Below, piece after piece: positions 11,048-22,060 of a DNA stretch of 64,000 nucleotides. The position numbers and the translations under genes are program-made. This stretch comes from Isoetes taiwanensis (taxonomy: Eukaryota > Streptophyta > Lycopodiopsida > Isoetales > Isoetaceae). The stretch lies in NCBI GenBank assembly GCA_021234155.1, contig JAJEKV010000142.1, forward strand, positions 970,001 through 1,034,000, read 5' to 3'. Below the pieces are notes generated by a model that made no database searches, was not told the origin of the DNA, and saw nothing but the letters and a program-made list of their open reading frames with translations. Numbering within the stretch: position 1 is the first letter of the stretch; the number at the start of each line of letters is the position of its first letter.

Positions 11048-11510
11048 CTTTTTTTGAAGAACTGTGTCATCAATGTATTAAAAGAATTATAATGTTACAA
11101 AGCAAGTGAGGAGGAAGGAGAACTGCCCCAAAGAGACAGCGATACCTCGACACTCCACAACAAACTCACAGAAAAACTGCAACTCTACTGCTGTACAAAC
11201 CGACCATCACCATCTACAATACCCAGGAAGTCCGCTCTACCACAAGACCCCCAAAGTTGAATCAATATGACTTTTTTCCCATAGTTTGTTAGTAAAAACC
11301 AAGTATTTAAACCATTACGCATTTGTTGGCCAAAAAGTTTACAAACCATATATGCTTATGCAACATGATTCACTAATATAATATATTAATATAATAAATA
11401 AGCATTGTTTTTTAACATTATCTAGTAAAATGCTTTAGTAGTTTAATATATAAACATTATTCTTTAACATTATCTTGCAACGTAGTAAAAGTAGTTAATT
11501 TCCACATTAT
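11048..11510. other. Low-information stretch, possible antisense LINE 3' end
   Basis: No gene. A T-run near 11050 followed by sequence that, read on the minus strand, ends AATACATTGATGACACAG before the A-run could be the 3' untranslated end of a minus-strand LINE. The remainder (11280-11510) is AT-rich without recognisable content. Confidence 0.35.
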
Positions 11511-11516
11511 GGATAT

Positions 11517-12205
11517 ATGTCGGATATCGCGGAGCAGGAGCTGCATTTGAATCAGCGCTTTGCTGCCTCTCTGTGGGATGCGCCCACTCTTGCAAAGCCC
11601 AAAACAGAGCACTACCACACACAGGTCAATCCATCGCTTGAACACGGCCCCCACCAGTATTTGAAGGCACACATCTCCACCAAGAAACAGAGAGCTATAG
11701 CTGTAATAAGGACAGGGTCCCACCATCTCAGAATTGAGACAGGCCGCTGGGGTACGGATGGAGGGCAGGGAATCCCCCGGCATGAGAGATTATGCCAGTG
11801 CTGTCACATGCAGATAGTAGAAGATGAACACCATGCTCTACAGGAATGCCCAGCATATGCACACATCCGAGCAGCTCATGCCGATCTCAGATGCTCTGAG
11901 ATAGCAATTCATCAATTGCTGGCTTCGCCAATGGTGGCACGTCTTGCGTCTTACGTTCTGCAAGTCTCCACCATCAGGGAGTCCCTCACAGCACAGGGAA
12001 TTTGAGCGCCCAGATAGGGCCTCTCAACGCCTACTACAAGGGTTTTTCCTCTCACATGGGGGGTTTTTTCATCCCAGTGGTAGAGACACATTGTACAGGG
12101 TTTCTGTGGTTTTCTTTTGTGTTTGGAAACTTTCCGCTATATTGTAAAACCGTCTCATAGGCCAGTTGGCCTCCGTGGACGTTAAAATATACTTCCTTCC
12201 TTCCT
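11517..12205 (+). mobile_element. LINE family A, 3' fragment
   Basis: A 162-codon frame (11517-12005) carries the C-terminal region of a LINE reverse-transcriptase protein, including LRIETGRWGTDGG, ERLCQCCHMQIVEDEHHALQ and ECPAY. The Cys-Cys-His-Cys arrangement is the zinc-binding tail. A 3' untranslated region follows and ends CCTCCGTGGACGTTAAAATA and several TTCC units at about 12188-12208. The same 3' end is found in reverse orientation at 12766-12830, proving family membership. There is no long poly(A) tail. Confidence 0.8.
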
Positions 12206-12209
12206 TCCT

Positions 12210-12765
12210 TCTATTCTTGCTTAAAGTATATGATGCGTAACATTGCTTAGTATCGCGAGTTTAGTGGCATAGTATTTTATGACATTTAAATAGTATTTTA
12301 TGACATCTATCTTTCTTAGTATATTAGCATAAGAATTTCAAGCCGTGCTTGATTTAGAAATATGTTTCATCATCATGGTTTGATATATTGAAAGATTGTT
12401 CTACAAGAGTGATATTAAAAAATAATAAGGCATTATATGATGGTTTATTAGCATGGTATGTTAATGTGGATGGAGTCATTAGTTTTTTAAGGCCATCATG
12501 CCATACGTTATTTTGTTGCCTAAGATTTGAGCGTGGCTTGTTATTAATGTACTGTCTCGGGCTATTTTCTTGCCTAAGATTTGAGTATGGCTTTTTATTA
12601 ATGTTATTAATGTGGTGGGTTGGATAATATGGGATCATCAGTTTTTTTCTGACCAGGAAAATGACCAGATATTTGAATTTGTAGGCTAAGTCATTGCAAC
12701 TTCTTTAGTACAGTTTAGGAACGTAAGCCACAATGGGTTTCTTTTAGCCTTCAAAGTTGACATAT
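12210..12765. other. AT-rich spacer with a local duplication
   Basis: No gene is recognised. Around 12511-12555 and 12566-12610 a segment containing TGCCTAAGATTTGAG is repeated imperfectly. Open frames on both strands here appear to be chance. Confidence 0.5.
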
Positions 12766-15190
12766 TTTTTTTTTTTTTTTTTTTTTAAGGAAGGAAGGAA
12801 GGAAGTGTATTTTAACGTCCACGGAGGCCAGAGGCCTATGAGACGGTACATGCAGAGAACAGGCAAAAAATCCAAAAACCCCAACACCAAAAACAAACAA
12901 TGTAACTGTACAGTAGAACCCTACTACCGGGATGAAAAAACCCCCACTTGGGAGGAAAAACCCTAACAGTAGGCTCTCAAATACCATGCCCCAGAAGAGC
13001 AAGTCTGACGGCCAAAATCTGCAGGATGTAAGCTCCCAGTCGGCGCTACCATAGGTGATGCAGTGGCGATGTAGCGGTGTGTCGGGAGCATCTAAGATCG
13101 GTGTGCACCTTTCGGACATGGGCATATCTGCCGGGCACCGCTGGAGGGCATGGTGCTCATCTTCTATCATGTGCATCTCATGACACCGACATATCCTCTC
13201 CTCCCTCGGGATCCCAGGCCCGCCATTCACCCCAAATGACTGTTTCAATTCTCGAGGTAATGGGAACCCGTCCTTATGGCAGCAATAGCTCTCCGTTTCT
13301 TCATCGAGATGTGTGCTTTCAAGCACCGATGGGGTCCATGCTCAAGGCCGGGATTAATCGGCGTGATAGTGCTCGCTTTGGGCTTTGCAAGAGTAGAGGC
13401 ATCGGGGTGGCGGCATAGCCCGCATCCAATTGCCCATTCTCATGCGATCGGAATGCGCCGGTGCCACCATCTGTTGGTAATCCATAGACCACCTCCTAAA
13501 CCATCCCTGACAGTGCTCGTGCCATACCCTCTTCAGCCGTTGGGGGCCCTGCGTTAACAACATAACCTGTGGGGGCAAGCGATGCTCATCCATCCCATCC
13601 ACCTTATGGAAGCAAGTAAGATGCTGCGCGATAGCGAATCTTTGTAAAGGCGGGAACCCCCCGTCTCATACAACAAAATCGTCACGATGCGATGTCCTTC
13701 ACTCCCAAGCTATATGTCAAGAAAGCTTTCTGCACCCTTTCCAACCTATCCCACGTATTTTTGCTAACTGCTGGGCCCCAAACCTCCACCCCATATAGCA
13801 ACACCGCTAAACAGGTGTGCTCTCGTCGCCCTCCGATCCACGAGATCTATCCGCAACGCGTTTTGCACCGCATATAAAGCCTTCCGGCCTGACCGGCTCT
13901 CCTCTCCACACACTCATCCCACTGGCATGTTAGTAGTGAAATCAATTCCCCGGATACTTGAAGCTCGCACCATCTCCACTTCACGCCCCCGTAATATAAC
14001 TCCCAGGGATAGGGTGTTGCGAGGACGAGGATCGCGAGAAGCTTAGTTTTGTGCAAGTTCAGCGTCATTCCGTTGCCCCACGTAACTCCATCGAGGGCAT
14101 CCAAATGCTTCTTTGCATACTGCTGGCGCGTGTGGGCTAGCAAAGCTACATCATCCAAGATATAGTAAGCCCGACTCACGGAGGTCGTGATCGATAATTG
14201 CACCCGACTCCCCATGGTGCTTTTGCATCCACATCTCCAAGTATCAATGTACAACCCAAAAGCGTTGGAGACAACGGGCAGCCCCGCTTAACTCCCATAG
14301 TGCTAGCTACCGGTGATCTTCATAAGGCACAAGCGGCATAAATCCCATCATAAAGCCTGGTGCACCACATTCCCCCTCACCTCGTGGAACTCGCAATTCT
14401 TGCAACCCTCGCCACAACATGTCTCGGGGGCGGTATCATATGCAGTCTTAAAATCTATAAAGCGGCAATACAAGTCTGCCGGCATTGCGGCTTGCCTCCA
14501 TCAACACTCTCAAAGTGAAGATATGGTCGATTGGGTGGAGTGAGCCGGGCTTAAAAGCCTTGCACGGCCAATTCGCACCCCGCCTCCTACCGAGGTTTCT
14601 TCTCCACCACCCCTGCCCGGCCCGAAGCTTACCATAATCATCCGTAATTCACGGCTCATCCAGATACCGGCTTTATGAGCGGGAACAACCTTACTAACCA
14701 TCCACTCACGGGGAGCCCTCGCTCGAGCACGGTTAATGATCACCGGGGGGCCCTACCACGACCGGGCCACCCCATTTCAACAGCTCGGCCTGCAGCCCCC
14801 TGTAAAATCCTTTGCCTTGCCATTTGCCGATGCACGAGACCTGGCGGACATCCTCCCGTGCGTGAGCTGCAAAGCACCTCTCCTACCCGATCCGGGACCA
14901 CGGCATTAGCTCACGGGGGTCATATAACTCCCCGCGGTGCATCCATTGCTCCACACTTACATTACCAGCCACCTGGCACTTCTTGTATAACACCTTACGC
15001 CAAAAAGCTTTTGGCTCTGCCATGAGCATGTCAAACAGGCGCTCCTGGGTTTCTGCCATGTATCTCCCCTTCTTGGCTTTTAGGAAGAGCTTATAGTCTT
15101 GCAGGGCCTGTGGCCGCAACTGTGGATCTATGACCAAGCGCAGCTGGCTCTTTAGAGCCTTGCAATCAGCATCAAACCACAGATTCTCAG
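12766..15190 (-). mobile_element. LINE family A, longer copy, minus strand
   Basis: Read on the minus strand, it starts near 15190 with a linker typical of the stretch before the reverse transcriptase (ENLWFDADCKALKSQL, MLMAEPKAFWRKV). It continues through a degenerate RT palm (ILDDVALLAHT in place of the usual YADD-type motif, followed by GMTLNLHKTKLLAI, at 13847-14254). It ends with the zinc-binding tail (ERICRCHEMHMIEDEHHALQ, 13077-13326). The 3' end repeats TTCC units and an A-run (12765-12786 on the + strand). Several stops and frame changes make it non-coding. Many CG dinucleotides survive between 13050 and 15000, a composition different from the AT-rich surroundings. Confidence 0.8.
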
Positions 15191-16437
15191 GACGACAAGC
15201 TTTATTCACCAAGTAAGAACTAGAGCAACATAAAATGCAAAGACAGGATTATAACCCCAGTGGATAAACCGATCCAACTGAGCATTACCACCTGCCTATG
15301 CAAAGAATGAATCTGAAGGTAAGTATGCCAGATCAGTACTTTCTTCTCTTGAACAAGAGAAGAACAATTGTAAGCCATAACAATTTTATTTTGCGCCCAC
15401 TGAAGAACAATCTCATCTGCAATATCTACGCCCTTAAAGATAAACAACCTCCTTCTCTTCCAGATTGACCATAAAAGCCAGCCACATGCAAGATGAAAAG
15501 CTCGTTTCCGTAGTTTGGGCCAAGCATCAGGATAGATAGCAAGCAAAATTTGCTGGCTAGATCAAGACGTGCCAAATAGGATCAACAACCAAGACCATGC
15601 CTGCCGAAGCCGCTCACACAAGAAAAAACAATGCTCAATACTCTCAACCCTTTGCAGGCATAAAGGACAAAGCTCTGAAATCCGATTATCCATTTTATGG
15701 ACCAACCTGTTGACTCTGAGGGATCTATGGATCACTTGCCACCACAAAACTACTACTTTGGGATGAAGCAGCTTATCCCATACCCATATCCAAACACTTT
15801 TCCATTGTGGCTGAGGGACCTGAAGATGCCACCTATTAGATGGAGGCAGGATTTCAGAATGCACAAGCAGTTTATACATAGAAGACACAAACCGCCTTGG
15901 CTGGATATCCTGATGGCAACCCCATACGACTACCTCAATCTGTGGACCAGAATCCTGTGGCAACAATGCAGCAACATGATTCCAGATTACTCTGTCCCAT
16001 CTGTACAACAAGAACTTTGTTCTAAATGCTTCCCATGACATGAGATGACCAGACTTATACCAAGCTGCAATAGTGCTTATACCAGCTGTTATCCATCGCC
16101 GTTGTGTCTTTGGATGAACAACCACACTTAGAGGCACATTCTCTGGAGTGTCCTGCAAAGGAATCCACCAGCATGGAGTGGACAACTGAAGACATGCCTC
16201 AGGATTAATATGGAAAAGAGACCTGATAGTGTCCCAAGCAGCAAGCAACCCCTTTAGAAAGGGAGACGCATTAGGATACGGATGCATATGATAAAGCAAA
16301 GCCCAAGGAAGGAGGGGCTTAATGGTAGCCTTATGAAATGGGAGACAATGCTGAATCGACTGCACCAACAACCTCAGGCCAGAAGAATCATCCTTACCAA
16401 TCAAAATCCTCCAAATAAACTTTGATATCATCATCTT
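15191..16437 (-). mobile_element. LINE family B, minus-strand copy (uninterrupted)
   Basis: On the minus strand a 316-codon frame (16512-15562) reads from MISKFIWRILIGKDDS through WITAGISTIAAWY and WIWVWDKLLHPKVVVLWWQV to a zf-RVT signature CPLCLQRVESIEHCFFLC. Coding resemblance continues to about 15230 (WPKLRKRAFHLACGWLLW). Similarity to the + strand copy starts abruptly at 16437 and ends at 15191. It lacks RT and endonuclease domains, and no poly(A) is left at its 3' end. It is directly fused to LINE-A at 15190. Its intact sequence across 15680-15710 is the empty site for the 8.25-kb transposon described at 20756. Confidence 0.88.
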
Positions 16438-17937
16438 GACTGCAACAAAAGTAATGATAAACTGGATGAATTGAATAACAAATATATGTAAGAAATCATA
16501 TCTACAATGCAATTCACAGAGGAATTGAACCCCATAACTCCAGTTGTTTGATCAGACGCATATGCTGTTGCATTTTTTCTAGCTTTAACATTCATTTTCT
16601 ACAAACAAAAAAAACGTTAATGTATTTCCTTTAAGAAGCACAAAGGAAGCTTTGAACAAATTTCCTTAACTGAAGGGAAAGCAGACGGGCATCTTAGAAA
16701 CTAAAGACAAGCAGCAAACAATTTACAGAGGAAAGGTTACGCTGCCCTTCCAGTCTGCAGACCTAATAATAAACAAAAAAAGGATTGAAGCAACAAAGCA
16801 TCTTAAACTTCATTTTTTCTCCACGAGATAGTATTTTTGAAAAGAAAAAAAAAATTCTGGCAAACCTTGCCTGAGCCATACTGCAATCCAATGCACGATG
16901 ATGGGTGGCAGAAAAACTTCGAAAATGGCATAGTTGCTGTTCTTTCGAGCTTTCGAGCTGGCTGATCAAAATTTCTCCAACAATGCTTACATGCTGCTAC
17001 AGCATTGCCTCGCTCATTCACAAAATTAGTGAACATGGCTAAGCATCACAGTAAGCCTAATGAACTTTGCCACTGACTTATTACCTGCAAGAAGTTGAGG
17101 CGTTTGATGGCCATAGCCATGGATGGCTGTCGAAGCTAAAAGTCTGTCTTCATCTTCCGCTAGGGCAAAAATATGGCCACCGTTAGGGTTAGGGCACTTT
17201 CAGATAAATGACCCATATTTTTCCTTTTCCTTTAAACGGCTCAGATGTTCCCTCCATTTTGTTATTGAAAAAAAAATTGAGGGCCAATGCACACCCTCGC
17301 CATTGTGATGGCCCGAATTTTTTTTTTTTCAATAACACCCAATGACCAAGGCATTATCGCCCTTAACACACTGCCCCGAGAGTTTTGGGCCATTCGATCA
17401 CCATCAAAATTGATCTAAATCCTCCATTTTCATAACAGCCTAGGGTTATGAAATAGCAGTGTGTTATGGCTCCAGTAAACCGCTAATCAAGATTGATCTC
17501 AACCATTGGATCACTATAAACTTGAGGGGCGGTGTGTTAAGGATTATTATCGGAAGGCCTTGGGGAGGTTCTCCATAAATCATGCACATACAGGTAGAAT
17601 CCTTGCCGTTGGAGCTGCACATATCAAAATTCAACAGAAGAAGGCTCATTGGCCAGCTTGCAAGGTAACGAATCTAAAGGTCTAAAATTCAAGCAAAAAT
17701 ATGGTCAGGCGAAAAAGTTACAACAGTTCAAAGCAAGGAGGGTATGCATTCCATCTTCGTGCATTATGACCTCTATTTTTGCATTGAAAAATAGTTTCGG
17801 ACTTACGATTCAAGGAGGGTCTGATATGCGAATCATGGGCTGCGGTGAGTGAATCATAGCCTGAGGTGGGCAGATCATAGGCAGCTTTTCTGGGTAGTAG
17901 ATGGGCAGATGCACGGATTATGGAGGCCCTCCCCTAT
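16438..17937. other. Intergenic stretch without a supported gene
   Basis: Two short minus-strand frames (16763-17036) contain CKHCWRNF and several other Cys/His residues, but no complete zinc finger. A tRNA T-arm-like GGGGTTCAATTCC lies on the minus strand near 16525 without a cloverleaf. Nothing else is recognised. Confidence 0.4.
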
Positions 17938-18111
17938 ATATTGGCCACCGTCGTGATTGAACCATGGCATATTTATAATACATCCGTGGCATATCCACGG
18001 TATATTCATTGTTATGTTTGATTGAATCACAAAAATACAGAGACTTTTTTTTGGACAATGTTTTTTTTTCTTCAGTTTTTAGAGCGGTTCAATCACGATG
18101 GTGGTCAATAT
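17938..18111. repeat. MITE-like inverted-repeat element
   Basis: The 26-bp arms at 17938-17963 and 18086-18111 are reverse complements with two mismatches (core TCGTGATTGAACC). They enclose about 122 bp with no coding capacity. Size and structure fit a miniature inverted-repeat element. A target-site duplication is not clear; TA is possible at both ends. Confidence 0.65.
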
Positions 18112-18599
18112 TTACTCCAACCCTCGATCATCTCCCTCTCGGTTGCTTAGGAGCTAGGCCTAGCTGGGCATTTTATTTTTATTTTTAGGTATCCCCCAAT
18201 CGTAATAAATTTCCAATAGCCATATAAGAAGCCTCACATCAAATAAATTTCCTTAGCCATCTTGAGTTGTTGCTTCAAATGCTAATTGTACTAGTGCTTC
18301 TGCCTATTGCCATCCTAATAGATTCCTTGAATTGCGATCATGAAAAGCGTAGATAAATAGATCGAGCTAGGTAGAATCTAACATTTTCATATCCATTTAT
18401 AATATGTAAAAAACAAATTCATAATTCAAAGGTTAAAACAAAAAAAACTAAATTAAAGGCAAGATAGTAGGAGGATAAAAGAACATAATCAATAAACATT
18501 GTGCGAATTATTGTCAAGTTATGCATGTCTAAAGTGCGTCATTTTCTCGGAAAGGCACTGTCATAACTGAGATAGCATCGTCGCTTTGTTGTCTCTTGG
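18112..18599. other. AT-rich spacer
   Basis: I see no gene, repeat or structured element between the MITE-like element and the start of LINE-B similarity. Confidence 0.5.
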
Positions 18600-20755
18600 A
18601 AGCAAAAACTTAAATTCCTTACTTGATCATTTCAGAAGGATATGCAATTGGCCGTGTTGACTAAGGTGCGTCGCATTGTTTCTGAAGAGCAGAGGTTGCT
18701 TCTGGAGTTCAATATCATGAAGGAGGACTTAAAAGCAGCAGTGGCTCTCTTGAAAAGGGACAAATGCCCTGGTCTTGATGGCTTTCCTATTGAATTCTTT
18801 CAGAAGTGTTGGGACTGGTTGGAGGATAACATATATGATGCCTTTTGTGAGTTTCAGAGATTTAGGAGCCTTGATAAGATTCTGAATACAGGTTGTATCT
18901 CTCTCATTCCAAAGAGCAAGGAACCCAAGACTATTTCTGACTGGCGACCTATTACATTGCTTTTCTCTGTGTACAAGATCTTTGCTAAGACATTTGCAGA
19001 AAGAGTCCGAGACATCTTGGCTGATGCTATCTCGTCAACACAATCTGGTTTTCTCCCTCGTCGTTGTATTCTCAACAACGTGGCTGCTGCATATGAAGGA
19101 ATATATTGGGGCGATTCTGGGGTCATAGAGCGATGTATCTTAAGCTTGATTTTGCTAAAGCTTACGATAATGTTGATTGGAGTTTCTTGGAGAAGTGTCT
19201 TCTTGCACTTGGGGGTTTGGGGAGTCGTTCACAAGGAATGTCATGAAGCTCCATACATCGGCCCGGATCTGTCCGTCCTTTTCGAGGCGAGCCATCGATA
19301 TTTTTGTAGTGGGTAGAGGAATTGGCAAGGTTGTCCCTTAGCACCCTTGCTTTTCACAATTGTCGCAGAAGTATTATCCCTAGCTCTTCTCTGTGGCTAC
19401 CCAAGATGGCATTATTCAAGGCCTCCCAATGGACGATGGTTCTCAAGAGGTATGTAACCAATATGCCGATGACACTTTTTTGTTCCTAATTGAAGGCTGA
19501 GAATCTTCGTAATACTAAGCTATTATTATACACATTCTCCTTAGCATCGGGGAGTTCTTGTAGGGTGGCAAAATGTACTGACTTTGTGGGCGTTGGGCAG
19601 TCCCATCCCTCCACGTATTTTGGACTATCCATGGAAGATTCTTACGCATGGCAATACCACAAAGTTGCTTGGTATCGGTTGGAATTCCGTCTCGCTTGAG
19701 ATGCTTGGGATGAAATCATTAGTGGATTGCAAAAAGCATTTGTTTTGGTGGAATCTGACTAAAGCTGTCCATGCCCGAGTAGAATCACTTTGTGGCTAAA
19801 TGTGTTCTTAGTAATACTCATGTCTACATGGCGTGCATTCTATTAGCTCCATGATGTAAGATGGAGGAGATTGTGCGTATCGTCAAAAATTTTATTTGGG
19901 GTGGAAATGAGTTAGGAGCGGTGGTCAAGGTAGCTTGGGTGAAATGCATTAGACCTAAGGCAGCTGGTGGTCTTGGTATGTTGGATTTTCACCTCCAAAG
20001 CAAGGTGATGATATCAAAGTTTATTTGGAGGATTTTGATTGGTAAGGATGATTCTCCTGGCCTGAGGTTGTTGGTGCAGTCGATTCAGCATTGTCTTTCA
20101 TTTCATAAGGCTACCATTAAGCCCCTCCTTCCTTGGGCTTTGCTTTATCATATGCATCCGTATCCTAATGCGTCTCCCTTTCTAAAGGGGTTGCTTGCCG
20201 CTTGGGACACTGTCAGATCTCTTTTCCATATTAATCCTGAGGCATGTCTTCAGTTGTCCACTCCATGCTGGTGGATTCCTTTGCAGGACACTCCAGAGAA
20301 TGTGCCTCTAAGTGTGGTTGTTCATCCAAAGACACAACGGCGATGGATAACAACTGGTATAAGCACTATTGCAGCCTGGTATGAGTCTGGCCATCTCATG
20401 TCATGGGAAGCATTTAGAACAAAGTTCTTGTTGTATAGATGGGACAGAGTAATCTGGAATCATGTTGCTGCATTGTTGCCACAGGATTTTGGTCCACAGA
20501 TTGAGGGAGTCGTATGGGGTTGCCATCAGGATATCCAGCTAGGGCGATTTGTGTCTTCTATGTATAAACTGCTTGTGCATTCTGAAATCCTGCCTCCATC
20601 TAATAGGTGGCATCTTCAGGTCCCTCAGCCACAATGGGAAAGTCTTTGGATATGGGTATGGGATAAGCTGCTTCATCCCAAAGTAGTAGTTTTGTGGTGG
20701 CAAGTGATCCATAGATGCCTCAGAGTCAACAGGTTGGTCCATAAAATGGATAATC
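18600..20755 (+). mobile_element. LINE family B, plus-strand copy, 5' part
   Basis: The reverse-transcriptase domain is recognisable in pieces: RDKCPGLDGFPIEFF, ISDWRPITLLFSVYKIFAKT and STQSGFLPRRCILNNV in one frame (18642-19130). Then, after frame changes, come LDFAKAYDNVDWSFLEK, QGCPLAPLLFTIVAE and QYADDTFLFL (about 19459-19488). The YADD catalytic motif is intact but the frame is not. From 19861 a 307-codon frame carries the pre-zinc region and much of zf-RVT, closely matching 15562-16437 on the minus strand. The frame is cut at 20755 by insertion of the 8.25-kb transposon; coding similarity resumes at 29010. Confidence 0.88.
20748..20755 (+). repeat. Target-site duplication, left copy
   Basis: GGATAATC lies immediately before the left end of the inserted transposon. 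The same eight bases follow its right end at 29010-29017, and occur only once in the uninterrupted LINE-B copy (minus strand, near 15690). Confidence 0.92.
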
Positions 20756-21100
20756 CCTGGGGGTTTCACATTTTATTGGGGTAGAAAACATGTGCGTTAA
20801 ACGTAAGGGGTTTTTTTTTAAGTTGAAACGTACGTATACGCCAACCAATTCTACGGTAAACGGGGCTCTTTTCCGTAGACAAACTTGGAGGGGAAGTTGG
20901 CGGGAGAAGCTTCTCACTCCGTATACGGAGGCCCTATCTTACATTTGGGATGTTTTCGCGGTATACATAGGCCCTGTGTTTGCCTTGGATTGTTGCTACA
21001 TATGTAGGATATTATTCTTACTCTTATATTTAAATTACATTCGTCTAATTAGTCTTTGAATTTGAATGCAGATCGTTGCTTGCTTTTACCACTATCATTT

Positions 21101-21425
21101 CACCATTCAGAGAACGCTTTTGCGACCACATATCAATTGTGTGATTCTTTCTAAGCACAATAGTGACCTACAAGATTAAGGCTGATCTACTCCAGTACAA
21201 AAGGTATCATAGCTCCCATTTTAGAGTGAATTTTTGTAGCTTATAAAGCTTTTGCACTAACTTATCATTCACCATCCAGACAACAGTTTTGCAGCCACAT
21301 ATCAACTGTGGGATTCTTTCTAAGCACCATCGTGACCTATAAGATTAAGGCTGATCTACTCAAAAGGTATCATAGCTCCCATTTTGGAGTAAATTGTTGT
21401 AGCTTATAAAGCTTTTGCTAGCAAA
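21101..21425. repeat. Tandem duplication near the left end of the transposon
   Basis: Two imperfect units of about 169 bp begin at 21101 (CACCATTCAGA) and 21270 (CACCATCCAGA). Both contain AAGGTATCATAGCTCCCATT and a shared TAGCTTATAAAGCTTTTGC ending. Subterminal repeats of this kind are transposase-binding regions in several DNA transposon families; that role is inference here. Confidence 0.8.
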
Positions 21426-22060
21426 CAATTATCAGCTATAACGTTTATGGCTCTATCACAATGCCCTTATGAACAAATTATCAGTGCTTTTCTTATGCTT
21501 AAGGTGGGTAAATGGAAATTATTTGCTCAGTTGTCTGCATTCTGCATTGATTTCCTAAATTTTTTTTGCATAGAAAACAAATAACACAGCATGCGCTATG
21601 ATCGTCAAGCAATGTGGCCATCCCCATATTTGGATGCTTATGGCAGCGAGGTAGCTTAGCAATGCTGGTTTTGCAAGGCTAGGAGAGAGTTACTTCTACT
21701 AAAAAATAGCAAATTAGATCTATGGAGGTTAGCATCCAAGATAGAATAAACATCAAATTGATATGCATGCACTAGGACATTACTTAGTGAGTTTTACTGC
21801 AAGCTAAGACTTTCTTTGCTTTGATTTTGCAGACCAATATGCAAAGCCCGATCAGCGCATAGTTGTCATTCACTTAGATGATGGCAATGGGAACTCCACG
21901 AAGTTGGATTTGTAAGGGTGAAAGATGGTGCCTCGTTATGCGGATCTAAGAGAAGAGATCCAAATTGATGAATTAGAAGGACTTACGTGTTACAACTTTG
22001 TTTTCCTTGCCGAAAGTGTAAATTGCCTTTATCAAAAAACAAGAAACAAGGTTTAAGATC

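Noticed and set aside
16505-16560. Minus-strand T-arm-like GGGGTTCAATTCC
   Set aside because: No cloverleaf can be drawn around it, and no A box lies at the proper spacing.
16763-17120. Possible zinc-finger gene on the minus strand with CKHCW and several His residues
   Set aside because: The second metal pair is missing, proposed splice sites are weak, and no second exon shows a domain.
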